In this document: positions 1 through 9,268 of the stretch, piece by piece
How positions within the stretch are numbered: the first letter of the stretch is position 1
Layout of the letters: each line of letters begins with the position of its first letter
DNA from: Microbacterium sp. CSI-V
GTDB lineage: Bacteria; Actinomycetota; Actinomycetes; Actinomycetales; Microbacteriaceae
Assembly: GCF_001984105.1 (NCBI RefSeq)
Contig: NZ_MTQM01000009.1
Span: forward strand, 682,001 to 746,000
DNA: 64,000 nucleotides
Direction of reading: 5' to 3'
Notes under the pieces: model-generated
What the model was told of the DNA's origin: nothing
Seen by the model: the letters and a program-made list of their open reading frames with translations, nothing else
The model's database searches: none
Program-made: the position numbers and the translations under genes

Positions 1-1533
1 GTCCTGCTGGCCCGGGGAATGCCCCAGGGCGCGGGCCATGTCGCGCACGGCGTTCTTGGGTCGGTATTGGATGACGTTGGCGACCTGCGCCGCGCGGTCG
101 CGGCCGTAGGTCTCGTACACCCACTGGATGATCTCTTCGCGACGATCGGAGTCGAAGTCGACATCGATGTCGGGCTCTTCGTCGCGCAGGCTCGACAGGA
201 AGCGTTCGAACGGCAGGCGGTAGAAGATCGAGTCGACCGCGGTGATGTCGAGCAGGTAGCAGACGGCGCTGTTGGCCGCCGATCCCCGCCCCTGGCACAG
301 GATGCCGCGCCGCCGTGCCTCGGCCACGATCCCGTAGACGATGAGGAAATACCCGGGGAAGTCCTTCATCTCGATGACGGCGAGTTCGCGCTCGATGCGA
401 TCGCGATCGTCGGCGGAGAGGTGGGGATACTTCCGCGGTACGGCCTCCCACACCAGGTGCCGCAGCCACGACATCGGCGTGTGCCCCTCGGGGACGGTCT
501 GCTTCGGAAGCGCGGGCTTGGCTCGCCGCAGCGGGAAGGCGAGCTCGTCGGCGAGCGAGACGGTCCGCGCCACCGCTCCCGGGTAGCGCGCGAACCGCGC
601 GGCCATCTCGGCCCCCGAGCGCAGGTGCGCCCCGGCGTGCGCGGGCAGCCACCCGTCGAGTTCGTCGAGACTGCGGTTGGCGCGTACGGCGGCGACCGCC
701 GCGGCCAGCAGCTCCTTCTTCGGTGCGGCGTAGTGGACGTTGTTCGTGGCGAGCACGGGGAGCCCGCGTTCGGCGGCGAGCGCGGCGAGCAGGTCGTTGT
801 GGGCCGAATCCAGCGGAGAGCCGTGGTCCATGAGCTCGACGTGTACGGCGGCGGGTCCGAACAGATCGACCAGACGATCGAGCGCGCGAGCGGCTCCGGC
901 CGGACCCTCGGATGCCAGGGCCCGACGCACCGCCCCCTTCCGGCATCCGGTGAGGATCGCCCACTGCGGATCCGCGGGGCCGCCGGCGCGTTCGGCCAGA
1001 TCGGCGAGGTCGTAGACCGGTCGCCCCTTCTCGCCGCCGGCGAGCTGGGCGTGCGTGATCGCCGCGGCGAGCCGGTGGTACCCCTCTTCGCCGCGGGCGA
1101 GCACGAGCAGATGCGAACCGGTGGGATCGGGTTGACCGTTCTGCGGCCCCGGGAGCCCGAGCGAGAGCTCGGCGCCGAAGACGGTGCGGACGGTGCGCGC
1201 CTCGGCTGCCTCGGCGAACCGGACGATGCCGTAGAAACCGTCGTGATCGGTGAGCGCGAGCGCGTGGAGACCGAGCTTCTCGGCCTCTTCGACGAGCTCT
1301 TCGGGCGAGGACGCCCCGTCGAGGAAGGAGTACGACGAGTGCGCGTGCAGTTCGGCGTACGGGACGGCGTCGACGGGACGCTCGATGGCGGGGGGAACGT
1401 AGGGCCCGCGCTTGTGCGACCACGCGGGGCTGTCGCCGCCGTCGCCGTTCGCCGGTGTCGAGGCCGGTCGCCTCGTGTCACTCAGCGCCCGTTCGAGTTC
1501 CGACCACTTCACCGGCGGATTGTGGAAGCCCAT
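1..1533 (-). CDS. dnaE2: error-prone DNA polymerase III alpha, DnaE2 (3' end outside window)
   Basis: C-family replicative-type polymerase that carries out SOS-induced translesion synthesis together with ImuA and ImuB. The 511 N-terminal residues visible begin at the ATG ending at 1533 ([17 protein letters not shown]). A PHP domain follows, with the motif [20 protein letters not shown] near residue 70 and [17 protein letters not shown] after it. The palm carries the catalytic acidic motif [16 protein letters not shown] near residue 456 (about bases 150-180), then [20 protein letters not shown], diagnostic of DnaE2. The frame is open to base 1, so the gene is truncated only by the window edge. 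It lies 42 nt downstream of imuB and is probably co-transcribed with it. Confidence 0.95.
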   Translation of the reverse strand, partial: MGFHNPPVKWSELERALSDTRRPASTPANGDGGDSPAWSHKRGPYVPPAIERPVDAVPYAELHAHSSYSFLDGASSPEELVEEAEKLGLHALALTDHDGFYGIVRFAEAAEARTVRTVFGAELSLGLPGPQNGQPDPTGSHLLVLARGEEGYHRLAAAITHAQLAGGEKGRPVYDLADLAERAGGPADPQWAILTGCRKGAVRRALASEGPAGAARALDRLVDLFGPAAVHVELMDHGSPLDSAHNDLLAALAAERGLPVLATNNVHYAAPKKELLAAAVAAVRANRSLDELDGWLPAHAGAHLRSGAEMAARFARYPGAVARTVSLADELAFPLRRAKPALPKQTVPEGHTPMSWLRHLVWEAVPRKYPHLSADDRDRIERELAVIEMKDFPGYFLIVYGIVAEARRRGILCQGRGSAANSAVCYLLDITAVDSIFYRLPFERFLSSLRDEEPDIDVDFDSDRREEIIQWVYETYGRDRAAQVANVIQYRPKNAVRDMARALGHSPGQQD

Positions 1534-1575
1534 CAGCCCTCCCCCGTCCGCCGGGTGCGCGCGACCCGGGGTCGG

Positions 1576-3123
1576 TCAGTCATAACGCCCCTCCGCTCGC
1601 CATTCGCCCTCTTCGACGACGAGCAGCCACGCGCCGCCGTCGGCGTCGACCACCTGGAAGCGGTGGGCGCGGCGCCGGCGCAGCGGATCCCACCCGCGTT
1701 CGCTGATCGGCCAGGGCCCCGCCCACTCGCGGATCCGCACCCGGCGCCCGCCGGCGTCGAGGACCGCCGGCGGGGCGCTCAGCGCGTCCCGCTCCCCCAC
1801 GGTGACCGACGCCCCCGCGATGTCGGTGACCTCGACCAGTCGCGGCTCGGGATACACGGTGGCCGGCAGCGGGTCGGGGAGACTTCCCGGCCAGGGCCGG
1901 GCACGGTCTTTCGCCGTGACCGCGCGGTCCCCCCACGGCACCAGCACCTGCCGCTCGGCCAGCCAGCGGCCCCCGCCGATGACGGGGGTGACGACGGCGC
2001 GGTGCCCGAGCATGGCCTGCACGCGGGAGAGGGCGTGGTGCACCCGTTCGTCGGGTCCCGCGCCGAAGAGGCCCTTGGCGTGGTGCGCCGCGTCATCGAC
2101 CGCCTCGGGTTCGATGGACACCCCGGCCACACCGCTGCCGAAGATGCCCCGGCCGTCCTCGGCGAGCTGCCAGCGGACGCGGTCGACCACGGCACCGGCG
2201 TCGAACGACCCGGGGTGCAGCCAGACGCGTTCGCTGCGCTCCCCGCGCTCACCCGAGAGCACCACGCGCAGTTCGGTGCACACCAGGTTCTGCTCCCCCA
2301 GGCGCGCGATGAACTCCTCCGCGGCGATGCGCATGCCGAAGGCGATCTGGTCGGCGAGTTCGAGCGGCGGCTCGAAGGCGACCTCGCGGTGCAGCTCGGG
2401 CGGAGGCGTGCGGGGCTGCACCGGTTGGGAGTCACGCCCGGACGCGAGAGCGTGGAGTCGCGCCCCGCGCTCGGCGAAGCGCTCGCGAACACGCTCGACG
2501 GGCATCGCGGCGAACTCGCCCAGGGTGTGCACCCCGAGGCGCGCCAGCAGGCTCGCAAGATCGACGTCGTCGAGAGAGGTCACCGGGAGCGGGGCGAGGA
2601 ACGCAGCCGCCTGCCCGCCGGGCACCACTCGCACCGGCTCGTCGGCACGGGTGACGCGGGCGGCGTGTTCGGCGGTGAAGACCCCGTCGGCCACACTCGC
2701 CCGGGCATCCGCGAACCCCTCGGCCGCCAGGAGCCGGACGAGCATGCGCGCCGCTTCTTCTTCGCCGCCGTAATACCGCGCCGGACCGCGCGCACGAAGG
2801 GCGCAGAGTCCGGGACGCACGATCTGCACCCCCGGGGCGTGTTCCTCCACCAACGCCACCACGGGGGCGAACACGCGCGCGTCGCGCACGGGATCGGCCG
2901 CGACGACGATGACGGACGGACACAATGCCTGAGCGTCACGGCGCCGCTGGCCCCTGCGCACGCCCTGGGCACGCGCCGCCGCGGAGCAGGCCACGACGGT
3001 GTTGTTCTCGAACACCGCGAGGGGTGCGTCGGCCCGCGGAGGTCGAACGGCTTCGCGGCGGTAGGCCAGGACCGGCCAGTCGGGCAACCACAGGACGAGG
3101 CTGCGGGTGGGCTCCTGCATCAT
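1576..3123 (-). CDS. imuB: ImuB, Y-family polymerase-like mutasome subunit
   Basis: 515 aa from the ATG at 3123, which overlaps the imuA stop as ATGA; an open frame continues upstream but only as imuA shadow. The N-terminus (MMQEPTRSLVLWLPDWPVLA) and the fingers/palm that follow match the Y-family fold, but the usual catalytic acidic residues are not apparent, as is known for ImuB. Family members bridge DnaE2 to the beta clamp and are not themselves polymerases. A helix-hairpin-helix-like stretch (DVDLASLLARLGVHTLGEFA) and a little-finger region follow. Translationally coupled to imuA; dnaE2 follows 42 nt later. Confidence 0.9.
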   Translation of the reverse strand: MMQEPTRSLVLWLPDWPVLAYRREAVRPPRADAPLAVFENNTVVACSAAARAQGVRRGQRRRDAQALCPSVIVVAADPVRDARVFAPVVALVEEHAPGVQIVRPGLCALRARGPARYYGGEEEAARMLVRLLAAEGFADARASVADGVFTAEHAARVTRADEPVRVVPGGQAAAFLAPLPVTSLDDVDLASLLARLGVHTLGEFAAMPVERVRERFAERGARLHALASGRDSQPVQPRTPPPELHREVAFEPPLELADQIAFGMRIAAEEFIARLGEQNLVCTELRVVLSGERGERSERVWLHPGSFDAGAVVDRVRWQLAEDGRGIFGSGVAGVSIEPEAVDDAAHHAKGLFGAGPDERVHHALSRVQAMLGHRAVVTPVIGGGRWLAERQVLVPWGDRAVTAKDRARPWPGSLPDPLPATVYPEPRLVEVTDIAGASVTVGERDALSAPPAVLDAGGRRVRIREWAGPWPISERGWDPLRRRRAHRFQVVDADGGAWLLVVEEGEWRAEGRYD

Positions 3124-3854
3124 CCCGCCACCCGCTGCCGGTACTCCGTCCGCTCCCGCGGGAGGAGTCTCTCGGTGGGAGCACCGAGCAGTTCGATCGA
3201 TCCGTCGGCGGCGGGGAGCAGCATGCGCGCCCGACGTGCCGTGGGGGTGCGCTTGCTGCTGACCGACACCGTCAGCTCGCGGCCAGCGAGATACCCGTGC
3301 CCCTGGCCGAGACCCGCCCACCGCGGATCGGCGACGTCGATCACGGCCTCCGCCTGCGGCCACGCCCCCTGCACCAGCAGGACGGTGCCGCGATCGCGGA
3401 GCCGCGCCGCGAGTCGGGTGGCCTCGGCCCCTCCGCGGGCGGTGTTCGCTCCGGCCGGGGGGCGTACCGCCACCACCGGCAGGACCTCGGCGATCGTGGC
3501 CGTGACCGCCAGCCACCGCGGCCCCGGATCGGGGATGAAGACGAGCCGGTCGAGGTCGAGCCCGTACTTCTCGGCGGCCTCGGCGCCCAGCTCGGGCATG
3601 CCGACGACCCCGCACCACGCGCCGTCCTGCGAGGGGCGGGCCATGAGCGCCAGCAGCAGCGACATCGAGCGGGCGATCGCGTACGCCGACCCCGATCGCA
3701 GGCCACCGCCGGGAAGCAGCGACGTGAAGGCGGGGTGCGTCGGCAGCACCGGCGCGTCCAGGCGCCGCCCCTGCATCCGCTCGAGACGATCTCGGAGCGC
3801 GTGGATGTCGGGAACGGCCTCCGCCTGGTCTCGCACGATCGCCCTCACTCCCAC
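3120..3854 (-). CDS. imuA: ImuA-like RecA-fold mutasome accessory protein
   Basis: Up to 244 aa. First gene of the imuA-imuB-dnaE2 damage-inducible cassette. It has a degenerate RecA/SulA-like core (FTSLLPGGGLRSGSAYAIAR where RecA has its Walker A loop, then AWCGVVGMPELGAEAAEKYG). The start is uncertain. The first possible codon, GTG at 3854, lies only 6 nt from the LexA box, so translation would be leaderless. A GTG six codons in (3836) is preceded by a GGGAGTGAGGG stretch that could act as a ribosome site. The cassette role is established for the family; no biochemical activity is known for ImuA itself. Confidence 0.85.
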   Translation of the reverse strand: MGVRAIVRDQAEAVPDIHALRDRLERMQGRRLDAPVLPTHPAFTSLLPGGGLRSGSAYAIARSMSLLLALMARPSQDGAWCGVVGMPELGAEAAEKYGLDLDRLVFIPDPGPRWLAVTATIAEVLPVVAVRPPAGANTARGGAEATRLAARLRDRGTVLLVQGAWPQAEAVIDVADPRWAGLGQGHGYLAGRELTVSVSSKRTPTARRARMLLPAADGSIELLGAPTERLLPRERTEYRQRVAG

Positions 3855-3860
3855 AGGTTA

Positions 3861-3872
3861 GAACATGTGTTC
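3861..3872. promoter_or_regulatory. LexA box (SOS operator) of imuA-imuB-dnaE2
   Basis: GAACATGTGTTC is a perfect GAAC-N4-GTTC palindrome, the actinobacterial/Gram-positive LexA consensus, placed immediately upstream of imuA. LexA bound here would cover the transcription start of the mutasome operon. Confidence 0.85.
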
Positions 3873-3932
3873 TACACTCTCAATCCCTGTGGTTCGAAGA
3901 TACGATCACCCTCCGACATCGCCGCGGGCGGC

Positions 3933-4490
3933 TCAGATCAGATCGGCGGTCCGCGCGATCCGGGCGAATCCGCCCTGCTGCAGCACCAGCCCGGTCGCGG
4001 CCATCAGCTCGGCCGCGGAGCGCGTCACGACCCCGAGCCCCGCGACCTCGGCCGACAGATCGAAGGTGCGGGTGGCATCCAGCGCGACGGTCACGTCGTA
4101 TCGGAGATTGCCCGCCATCCGCGCCGTCGTCTCCACGCACATGTTCGTCTGGATACCGCAGATGACGATCTCCCGGATGCCGCGCTCCCCCAGCCACGCG
4201 TGCAGATCGGGGTCGCCGTAGAACGCGGAGTTGACGTTCTTCGTGAGGAACAGAGCCGGCTCGACAGCCGCGACGACGTCGACCAGGGCGTTCCCCGGCG
4301 ACGCCGGATGCAGCGGAGATCCCTCCGACCGCGAGTCGTGGCGCACGACGACGACGGGCTCCCCGTCGGCCACCCAGCGCTCCACGAGGGCACCGACGTT
4401 GGCCTCGCAGTCCGGATTGGCGGTCGGCCCCCAGAAATCGAGGTCGTCGAAGCCACGCTGCATGTCGATCACGAGGAGAGCACGAGTCAT
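3933..4490 (-). CDS. isochorismatase-family cysteine hydrolase
   Basis: 185 aa, the usual length for this alpha/beta hydrolase family (isochorismatases, nicotinamidases, carbamoylases). The catalytic triad is visible: Asp9 in LLVIDMQRGF, Lys84 in LTKNVNSAF and Cys118 in CGIQTNMCVETTARMA, where the cis-peptide motif GIQTN precedes the nucleophile. Substrate cannot be assigned; the sequence looks like the general cysteine-hydrolase branch rather than pncA. Single gene, leftward, between the SOS cassette and the HNH gene. Confidence 0.85.
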   Translation of the reverse strand: MTRALLVIDMQRGFDDLDFWGPTANPDCEANVGALVERWVADGEPVVVVRHDSRSEGSPLHPASPGNALVDVVAAVEPALFLTKNVNSAFYGDPDLHAWLGERGIREIVICGIQTNMCVETTARMAGNLRYDVTVALDATRTFDLSAEVAGLGVVTRSAAELMAATGLVLQQGGFARIARTADLI

Positions 4491-4547
4491 GCCTCCATCA
4501 CACCACCGACCGGGATGCCGCGCACCGCCTCGGGGCAGAGGTGACGC

Positions 4548-5045
4548 CTATGCCGCCAGCGCCAGGTACGGCTCCCATCGGGGGTCGGACTTGTCGACTC
4601 CGCGCACCGTCCAGGACGACCCGTGAGGGGGCCCCGGAATCAGACGCAGCTCCCACATCATCTCCTGGGGCGTGCGGTCGCCCTTGATGTTGTTGCACCG
4701 CAGGCAGCAGGCCACGAGGTTCTCCCACGTGTCCTTCCCCCCGCGCGAGCGGGGAAGCACGTGGTCGATGGTCGACGCGGCCTTCCCGCAGTAGCCGCAG
4801 CGGTGCGCATCGCGACGCAGCACCCCCCGCCGGGTCACCGGAACGCGACGGGCGCCCGGAACGCGCACGTAGCGCGTGAGGATGATCACCGCGGGGCGAT
4901 CGTACGTCCCCGCCGCCGCCCAGACGGGATCACCGTCCACGCGTTCGACGACGGTGGCCTTCTCGTTCATCACGAGCACGAGGGCCCGCTTGAACGACAC
5001 GACGGCGAGCGGCTCGTAGCCCGCGTTCAGCACCAGTGTGCGCAT
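4548..5045 (-). CDS. HNH endonuclease family protein (host)
   Basis: 165 aa from the ATG at 5045, preceded by a GAGAGGAAAC ribosome site; the frame extends upstream without a better start. The N-terminus (MRTLVLNAGYEPLAVVSFKRA) is typical of the widespread actinobacterial chromosomal HNH protein. The nuclease motif runs from about residue 83: CGYC, IDHVLPRSRGG (DH 94-95), WENLVACCLRCN with a second Cys pair and the conserved Asn near 109. Two CxxC pairs would bind a structural zinc. Its cellular role is not established. Confidence 0.85.
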   Translation of the reverse strand: MRTLVLNAGYEPLAVVSFKRALVLVMNEKATVVERVDGDPVWAAAGTYDRPAVIILTRYVRVPGARRVPVTRRGVLRRDAHRCGYCGKAASTIDHVLPRSRGGKDTWENLVACCLRCNNIKGDRTPQEMMWELRLIPGPPHGSSWTVRGVDKSDPRWEPYLALAA

Positions 5046-5120
5046 TCCGTTTCCTCTCGAATGGCCGAGACGGCTTCTCGGATGTTCGACTCTCGACGGT
5101 GGAAGAGGCGCAGGGGCATG

Positions 5121-5150
5121 AAAAAAGGCGCTGTCTATGCAGACAGCGCC
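5121..5150 (-). terminator. intrinsic terminator with T6 tract
   Basis: A perfect 10-bp stem (5127-5136 with 5141-5150, loop ATGC) is followed on the minus strand by six T residues. The hairpin contains the last codons and stop of the 37-aa ORF at 5135-5248, and would also insulate the HNH gene from upstream transcription. Confidence 0.85.
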
Positions 5151-5248
5151 TCGAAAGCCGCGGTGAGGCCGCGGCATCCGCTCACACGATGCCGAAGGAC
5201 GAGCAGCCCGAGCGCATCCATGGTGCGGATGCGAGGCATGGTGTCCAT
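5135..5248 (-). CDS. probable standalone 37-aa small protein
   Basis: ATG at 5248 is preceded by AAGGGA six nt upstream, and a -10 box TAGCCT (5283-5288) lies about 28 nt further up. The ORF (MDTMPRIRTMDALGLLVLRH...) ends inside the loop of a strong intrinsic terminator, so promoter, ribosome site, ORF and terminator form a compact unit of about 150 nt. No family is recognised: the peptide has a short hydrophobic patch (ALGLLVL), one Cys and a basic centre. A regulatory RNA or leader peptide is an alternative reading. Confidence 0.45.
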   Translation of the reverse strand: MDTMPRIRTMDALGLLVLRHRVSGCRGLTAAFEALSA

Positions 5249-5330
5249 CAGCGTTCCCTTCGGTTCTCCCGACGTCGCGAATAGGCTAACCCACCGCGAC
5301 ACGCCCGGGGTCCGCTCCACGGGGAAACGA

Positions 5331-5373
5331 CAGACGGCGTGTCGGAGAACGATCGTCTCCGGCACGCCGTCTG
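5331..5373 (-). terminator. hairpin terminator after the M23 peptidase gene
   Basis: An 18-bp stem with one mismatch (5331-5348 with 5356-5373, 7-nt loop) starts 13 nt past the stop codon of the leftward M23 gene. The downstream side is only moderately T-rich, so it could also serve as an mRNA 3'-end stabiliser. Confidence 0.65.
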
Positions 5374-5386
5374 AGGACTTCGGTGT

Positions 5387-6298
5387 TCAGCCCGCGTTCT
5401 GCTGCAGCCAGGCGTACGGGTCGACCACGGAGCCGTTGATGTGCACCTCGAAGTGGAGGTGGTTGGCCGTCGAGCTGCCCGTCGAGCCGACGAGGCCGAT
5501 GAGCTGGCCCGCGGCGACGGTCTGGCCCGCCTGGACCTGCCGGCTGCCGTATGTCATGTGCCCGTAGGTCGTGGAGACCTTCTGGCCGTTGATGACGTGC
5601 TCGATCACGATGCCGACGCCGTATCCGCCGTAGCTCTCGGACGAGACGCTCACGACGCCCGCGGCGGCGGCGAAGATCGGCTGCCCCTGGGGAGCGAGCA
5701 GGTCGACGCCCTGGTGGTATCCGGAATCCCACAGGCCGCGACCGAGGATGTAGTTGGTGATCGGCCACCGGACCTCGCCCGAACCGGGCGCGGTCATGTT
5801 GAGGTTGACCGAGGAGACGGCGACGTTCGCACTCGCGGCCAGCTGCCGGGCGCGTTCGGCGGCAGCCGCTGCGGCGGCCTCCTGATCCTTCTTCTTCTGG
5901 ATCTCTTCGGCCGTGGTGGCGGAGTAGCTGCTGCGGTCCAGCGTCTCGGCGTTCGCGTTCGACGCGACGACGAGCGACTGGTTGTCGGGGGCCGACATCT
6001 CCTGCAGCGTCACGGTCTCGGCCGCGGGGAGCGACGCGGCGTACGCGGGGATCGCGACGGTCGCGACGAGACCCGCGACCATCGAGAGGATCACCGCGCT
6101 GCGCAGCGGCTTCGCGCCGCGTCGGAACGACGAGGAGCGGGGAGCGGGAGCGGGACGGGCGACGGCCGAGGAGGCCACGGCGGGTGTCCGCTGGGGGCGG
6201 CGAGCGGGTCGGGCGACCGCGGCGCGCGCGCTCTTTCGAGTCTGACCCGTCGCCGGGACCTCGGGCAGGTCCGCAACGGGATCGGTGTGTTCAGCCAA
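5387..6298 (-). CDS. membrane-anchored M23 family peptidoglycan peptidase
   Basis: 303 aa from a TTG at 6298, chosen because a perfect GGAGG (6303-6307) sits just upstream; no ATG/GTG is better placed. A basic N-terminal tail (about 1-60) leads to one TM/signal segment (about 66-87, SAVILSMVAGLVATVAIPAYA). An Ala/Glu/Lys-rich linker follows (EEIQKKKDQEAAAAAAAERA), then a lysostaphin-type LytM domain with zinc ligands His195 and Asp199 (YHQGVDLL) and HLHFE (281-285). Expected role is extracytoplasmic peptide-crosslink cleavage during wall remodelling. Expressed from a clear promoter through a ~140-nt leader. Confidence 0.9.
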   Translation of the reverse strand: MAEHTDPVADLPEVPATGQTRKSARAAVARPARRPQRTPAVASSAVARPAPAPRSSSFRRGAKPLRSAVILSMVAGLVATVAIPAYAASLPAAETVTLQEMSAPDNQSLVVASNANAETLDRSSYSATTAEEIQKKKDQEAAAAAAAERARQLAASANVAVSSVNLNMTAPGSGEVRWPITNYILGRGLWDSGYHQGVDLLAPQGQPIFAAAAGVVSVSSESYGGYGVGIVIEHVINGQKVSTTYGHMTYGSRQVQAGQTVAAGQLIGLVGSTGSSTANHLHFEVHINGSVVDPYAWLQQNAG

Positions 6299-6441
6299 AT
6301 TTCCTCCGGCGCCTCTGCGTGGTACACGCTGGCTCGTCAGCACTCGATTGGGGGCACGATGTGCGGGCTTCACCCTCTGCGGACGACGAGCCGGGGAGGC
6401 AAACCGCGAGGGGTCCGACGGCGGGCTTCTCGCCTGTGGAC
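6299..6441 (-). promoter_or_regulatory. long 5' leader of the M23 gene, possibly a riboswitch
   Basis: About 143 nt separate the predicted transcription start from the TTG start codon. The stretch holds several GC-rich pairing segments, conserved-looking unpaired purine runs (GAGGGTGAAGCCC, GGCGAGAAGCCC) and ends at the ribosome site. In actinobacteria, wall-hydrolase genes are often controlled by c-di-AMP (ydaO-type) riboswitches, and the GGGTGAA element is reminiscent of that class. The match is partial and judged by eye only. Confidence 0.35.
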
Positions 6442-6447
6442 TCTCAG

Positions 6448-6476
6448 AGGCTACCCGAAGATAACGAAACTGTCAC
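6448..6476 (-). promoter_or_regulatory. sigma-70-type promoter of the M23 gene
   Basis: Reading on the minus strand: -35 GTGACA (6471-6476), 17-nt spacer, -10 TAGCCT (6448-6453). Predicted start of transcription is near 6441. The same -10 hexamer serves the small ORF at 5135-5248. Confidence 0.65.
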
Positions 6477-6536
6477 GCCTAGCGACGGGGTGTACAGGCG
6501 ATGTCCGGGATACGACGATCTCCCGCGTCGACGCGA

Positions 6537-7235
6537 TCAGGCTTCGTCGACGAGGAAGATGTGCGACGCGACCTCGACGGGAAGCTCGAGCCCCTCGTCG
6601 ACGCCGTCCATCTCGACGAGCACGTACCCCTCGTTGAAGCGGTAGTGGCCACGCGCCCCGGGGAGGACTCCCGCGGCCTTGAGCTGCTGGAGCAGTTCGG
6701 GATCGACCTGCGCCGGCTCGGCCAGACGCCGGACCGTACCGGAAATGGGCTCCCCGGCATCCGTCAGCTTCCGCACGAGGCCCACGACGCCTTCTTCGAA
6801 GGTCGCCCCGGCCACGTCGCCCAGCTGGTCGAGGCCCGGGATGGGGTTGCCGTACGGGGACTCGGTGGGGTGACCGAGCAGCTCGACGAGCCGACGCTCG
6901 ACCTGCTCGCTCATGACGTGCTCCCAGCGGCAGGCCTCGTCGTGCACGTAGGCCCAGTCCAGGCCGATGACATCGCTCAGGAGGCGCTCGGCGAGACGGT
7001 GCTTGCGCATGACGTCGACGGCCTTCTGCCGCCCGTCGCCCGTGAGCTCGAGCCGGCGGTCTTCGGAAACGACGACCAGGCCGTCGCGCTCCATGCGCCC
7101 CACGGTCTGCGAAACCGTCGGACCGGAGTGGCCGAGCCGCTCGGAGATGCGCGCGCGCAGCGGAACGATGTTCTCTTCCTCGAGCTCGAGGATCGTGCGC
7201 AGGTACATCTCGGTGGTGTCGATGAGATCGGTCAT
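6537..7235 (-). CDS. DtxR/IdeR-family iron-dependent repressor
   Basis: 232 aa, full length for a three-domain DtxR protein: winged helix (1-70), dimerisation/metal domain (to about 140) and SH3/FeoA-like C-terminus. The metal ligands fall at exactly the DtxR positions: ancillary site His79, Glu83, His98; primary site Met10, Cys102, Glu105, His106. Cys102 marks the Fe(II)-sensing DtxR/IdeR branch rather than the Mn(II)-sensing MntR branch. It probably represses iron uptake genes in response to Fe2+. The neighbouring M23 gene is in the same direction but has its own promoter. Confidence 0.92.
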   Translation of the reverse strand: MTDLIDTTEMYLRTILELEEENIVPLRARISERLGHSGPTVSQTVGRMERDGLVVVSEDRRLELTGDGRQKAVDVMRKHRLAERLLSDVIGLDWAYVHDEACRWEHVMSEQVERRLVELLGHPTESPYGNPIPGLDQLGDVAGATFEEGVVGLVRKLTDAGEPISGTVRRLAEPAQVDPELLQQLKAAGVLPGARGHYRFNEGYVLVEMDGVDEGLELPVEVASHIFLVDEA

Positions 7236-7322
7236 TCAGGAGTCCTCGGGCCTCGTAGCGGTCCTCCCAGCCTACCGACCCCCTCCGACACACGCGCCGG
7301 ACGCGACGGACCCCCGCCCTAG

Positions 7323-8453
<1,131 letters not shown>

Positions 8454-8466
8454 GCCCCTCTCGACC

Positions 8467-8499
8467 GGAAGCCGTCCCGATCGGCGCGGGGCGGCTTCC
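8467..8499. terminator. hairpin between convergent serC and DUF3027 genes
   Basis: GGAAGCCG (8467-8474) pairs with CGGCTTCC (8492-8499), followed on the plus strand by GCCGTTT. It lies 14 nt past the serC stop. The rest of 8454-8617 shows no further feature. Confidence 0.5.
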
Positions 8500-8617
8500 G
8501 CCGTTTCCGGGAGCAACGAGGCGCGGTCAGAGGCGCGCGCAACAGCACCGAGGCACCCTCGTCGGAGCCCCCGCCATCCGAGGAACCCGTGTGGGACTCC
8601 CCGGACGGCCGGTCGAC

Positions 8618-9268
8618 TCAGTAGCTGCGCTCGCGCTCGTCGTCGTCCCCGTCGGGATCGTCGTCATCCTCGGCGTCGTCGTCCTTGGAGTCGTCGTCCC
8701 CGTCGGGATCGTCGTAATCCTCGGCGTCGTCGTCTTCGTCGGCGTCGTCCGAAGCGCCGGCCGACTCGTCCAGCTCGTCGATGTCGACGCCGTCGAGGTC
8801 TCCCGCGTGCAGGCGCGCCTTCGGCTCGTCGTCATCGTCGTCGGTCTCATCATCGGCGTCGTCATCGTCGTCGAGATCGTCGTCGTCGTCGAGGTCGTCG
8901 GCCAGCTCGTCGTCGGACTCGTCACCGGCGGCGGCCGCCGCGGCCTGGGCGGCCTGGTATTCAGCCAGGCGCTGGGCCCACGGCACCCAGTCGGGAGCCA
9001 GCAGCGCGCCGTCCCCGGGCAGCAGTTCGGCCTCGAGCACGGTCGGCTCCGAGTCCTCGACCAGCGCGACGGTCACCGTCCAGTACCACCCCGGATACCC
9101 GGCGAGACGCGTGTGGAACCGCAGCGAGACGACGTCGTCGGCCTCCACGACGTGACCGGCGGCCGGTCCGACGGTCTCGGCCGGAGTGATCTCGTGGAGC
9201 GCGGCCAGCGCCAGGTCGTGCGCGTGGAGGAGCCGTTCGTCGGCGACGGGCTCAGGCTTCGAAGTCAT
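8618..9268 (-). CDS. DUF3027 domain protein with extreme acidic tail
   Basis: 216 aa. Residues 1 to about 115 form the DUF3027 domain, found only in actinobacteria (DERLLHAHDLALAALHEITP, AGYPGWYWTVTVALV, LLPGDGALLAPDWVPWAQRL). From about 118 the protein becomes a tail made largely of Asp and Glu, with a DDPDGDDD motif repeated near the end. Function unknown. The start overlaps the end of the cold-shock-like gene by 17 nt, so the two are translationally coupled, which suggests a linked role in RNA or cold-shock biology (inference). Confidence 0.85.
   Translation of the reverse strand: MTSKPEPVADERLLHAHDLALAALHEITPAETVGPAAGHVVEADDVVSLRFHTRLAGYPGWYWTVTVALVEDSEPTVLEAELLPGDGALLAPDWVPWAQRLAEYQAAQAAAAAAGDESDDELADDLDDDDDLDDDDDADDETDDDDDEPKARLHAGDLDGVDIDELDESAGASDDADEDDDAEDYDDPDGDDDSKDDDAEDDDDPDGDDDERERSY

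Noticed and set aside
19..3861. A 1280-codon rightward open frame
   Set aside because: It is antisense to dnaE2, imuB and imuA, whose leftward frames carry recognisable catalytic motifs; long antisense frames are expected at this GC content.
8527..8925. Thr/Ser-rich 132-codon leftward frame and a Ser-rich rightward frame
   Set aside because: Frame-shifted readings of the GAC/GAT repeats that encode the acidic tail of the DUF3027 protein.
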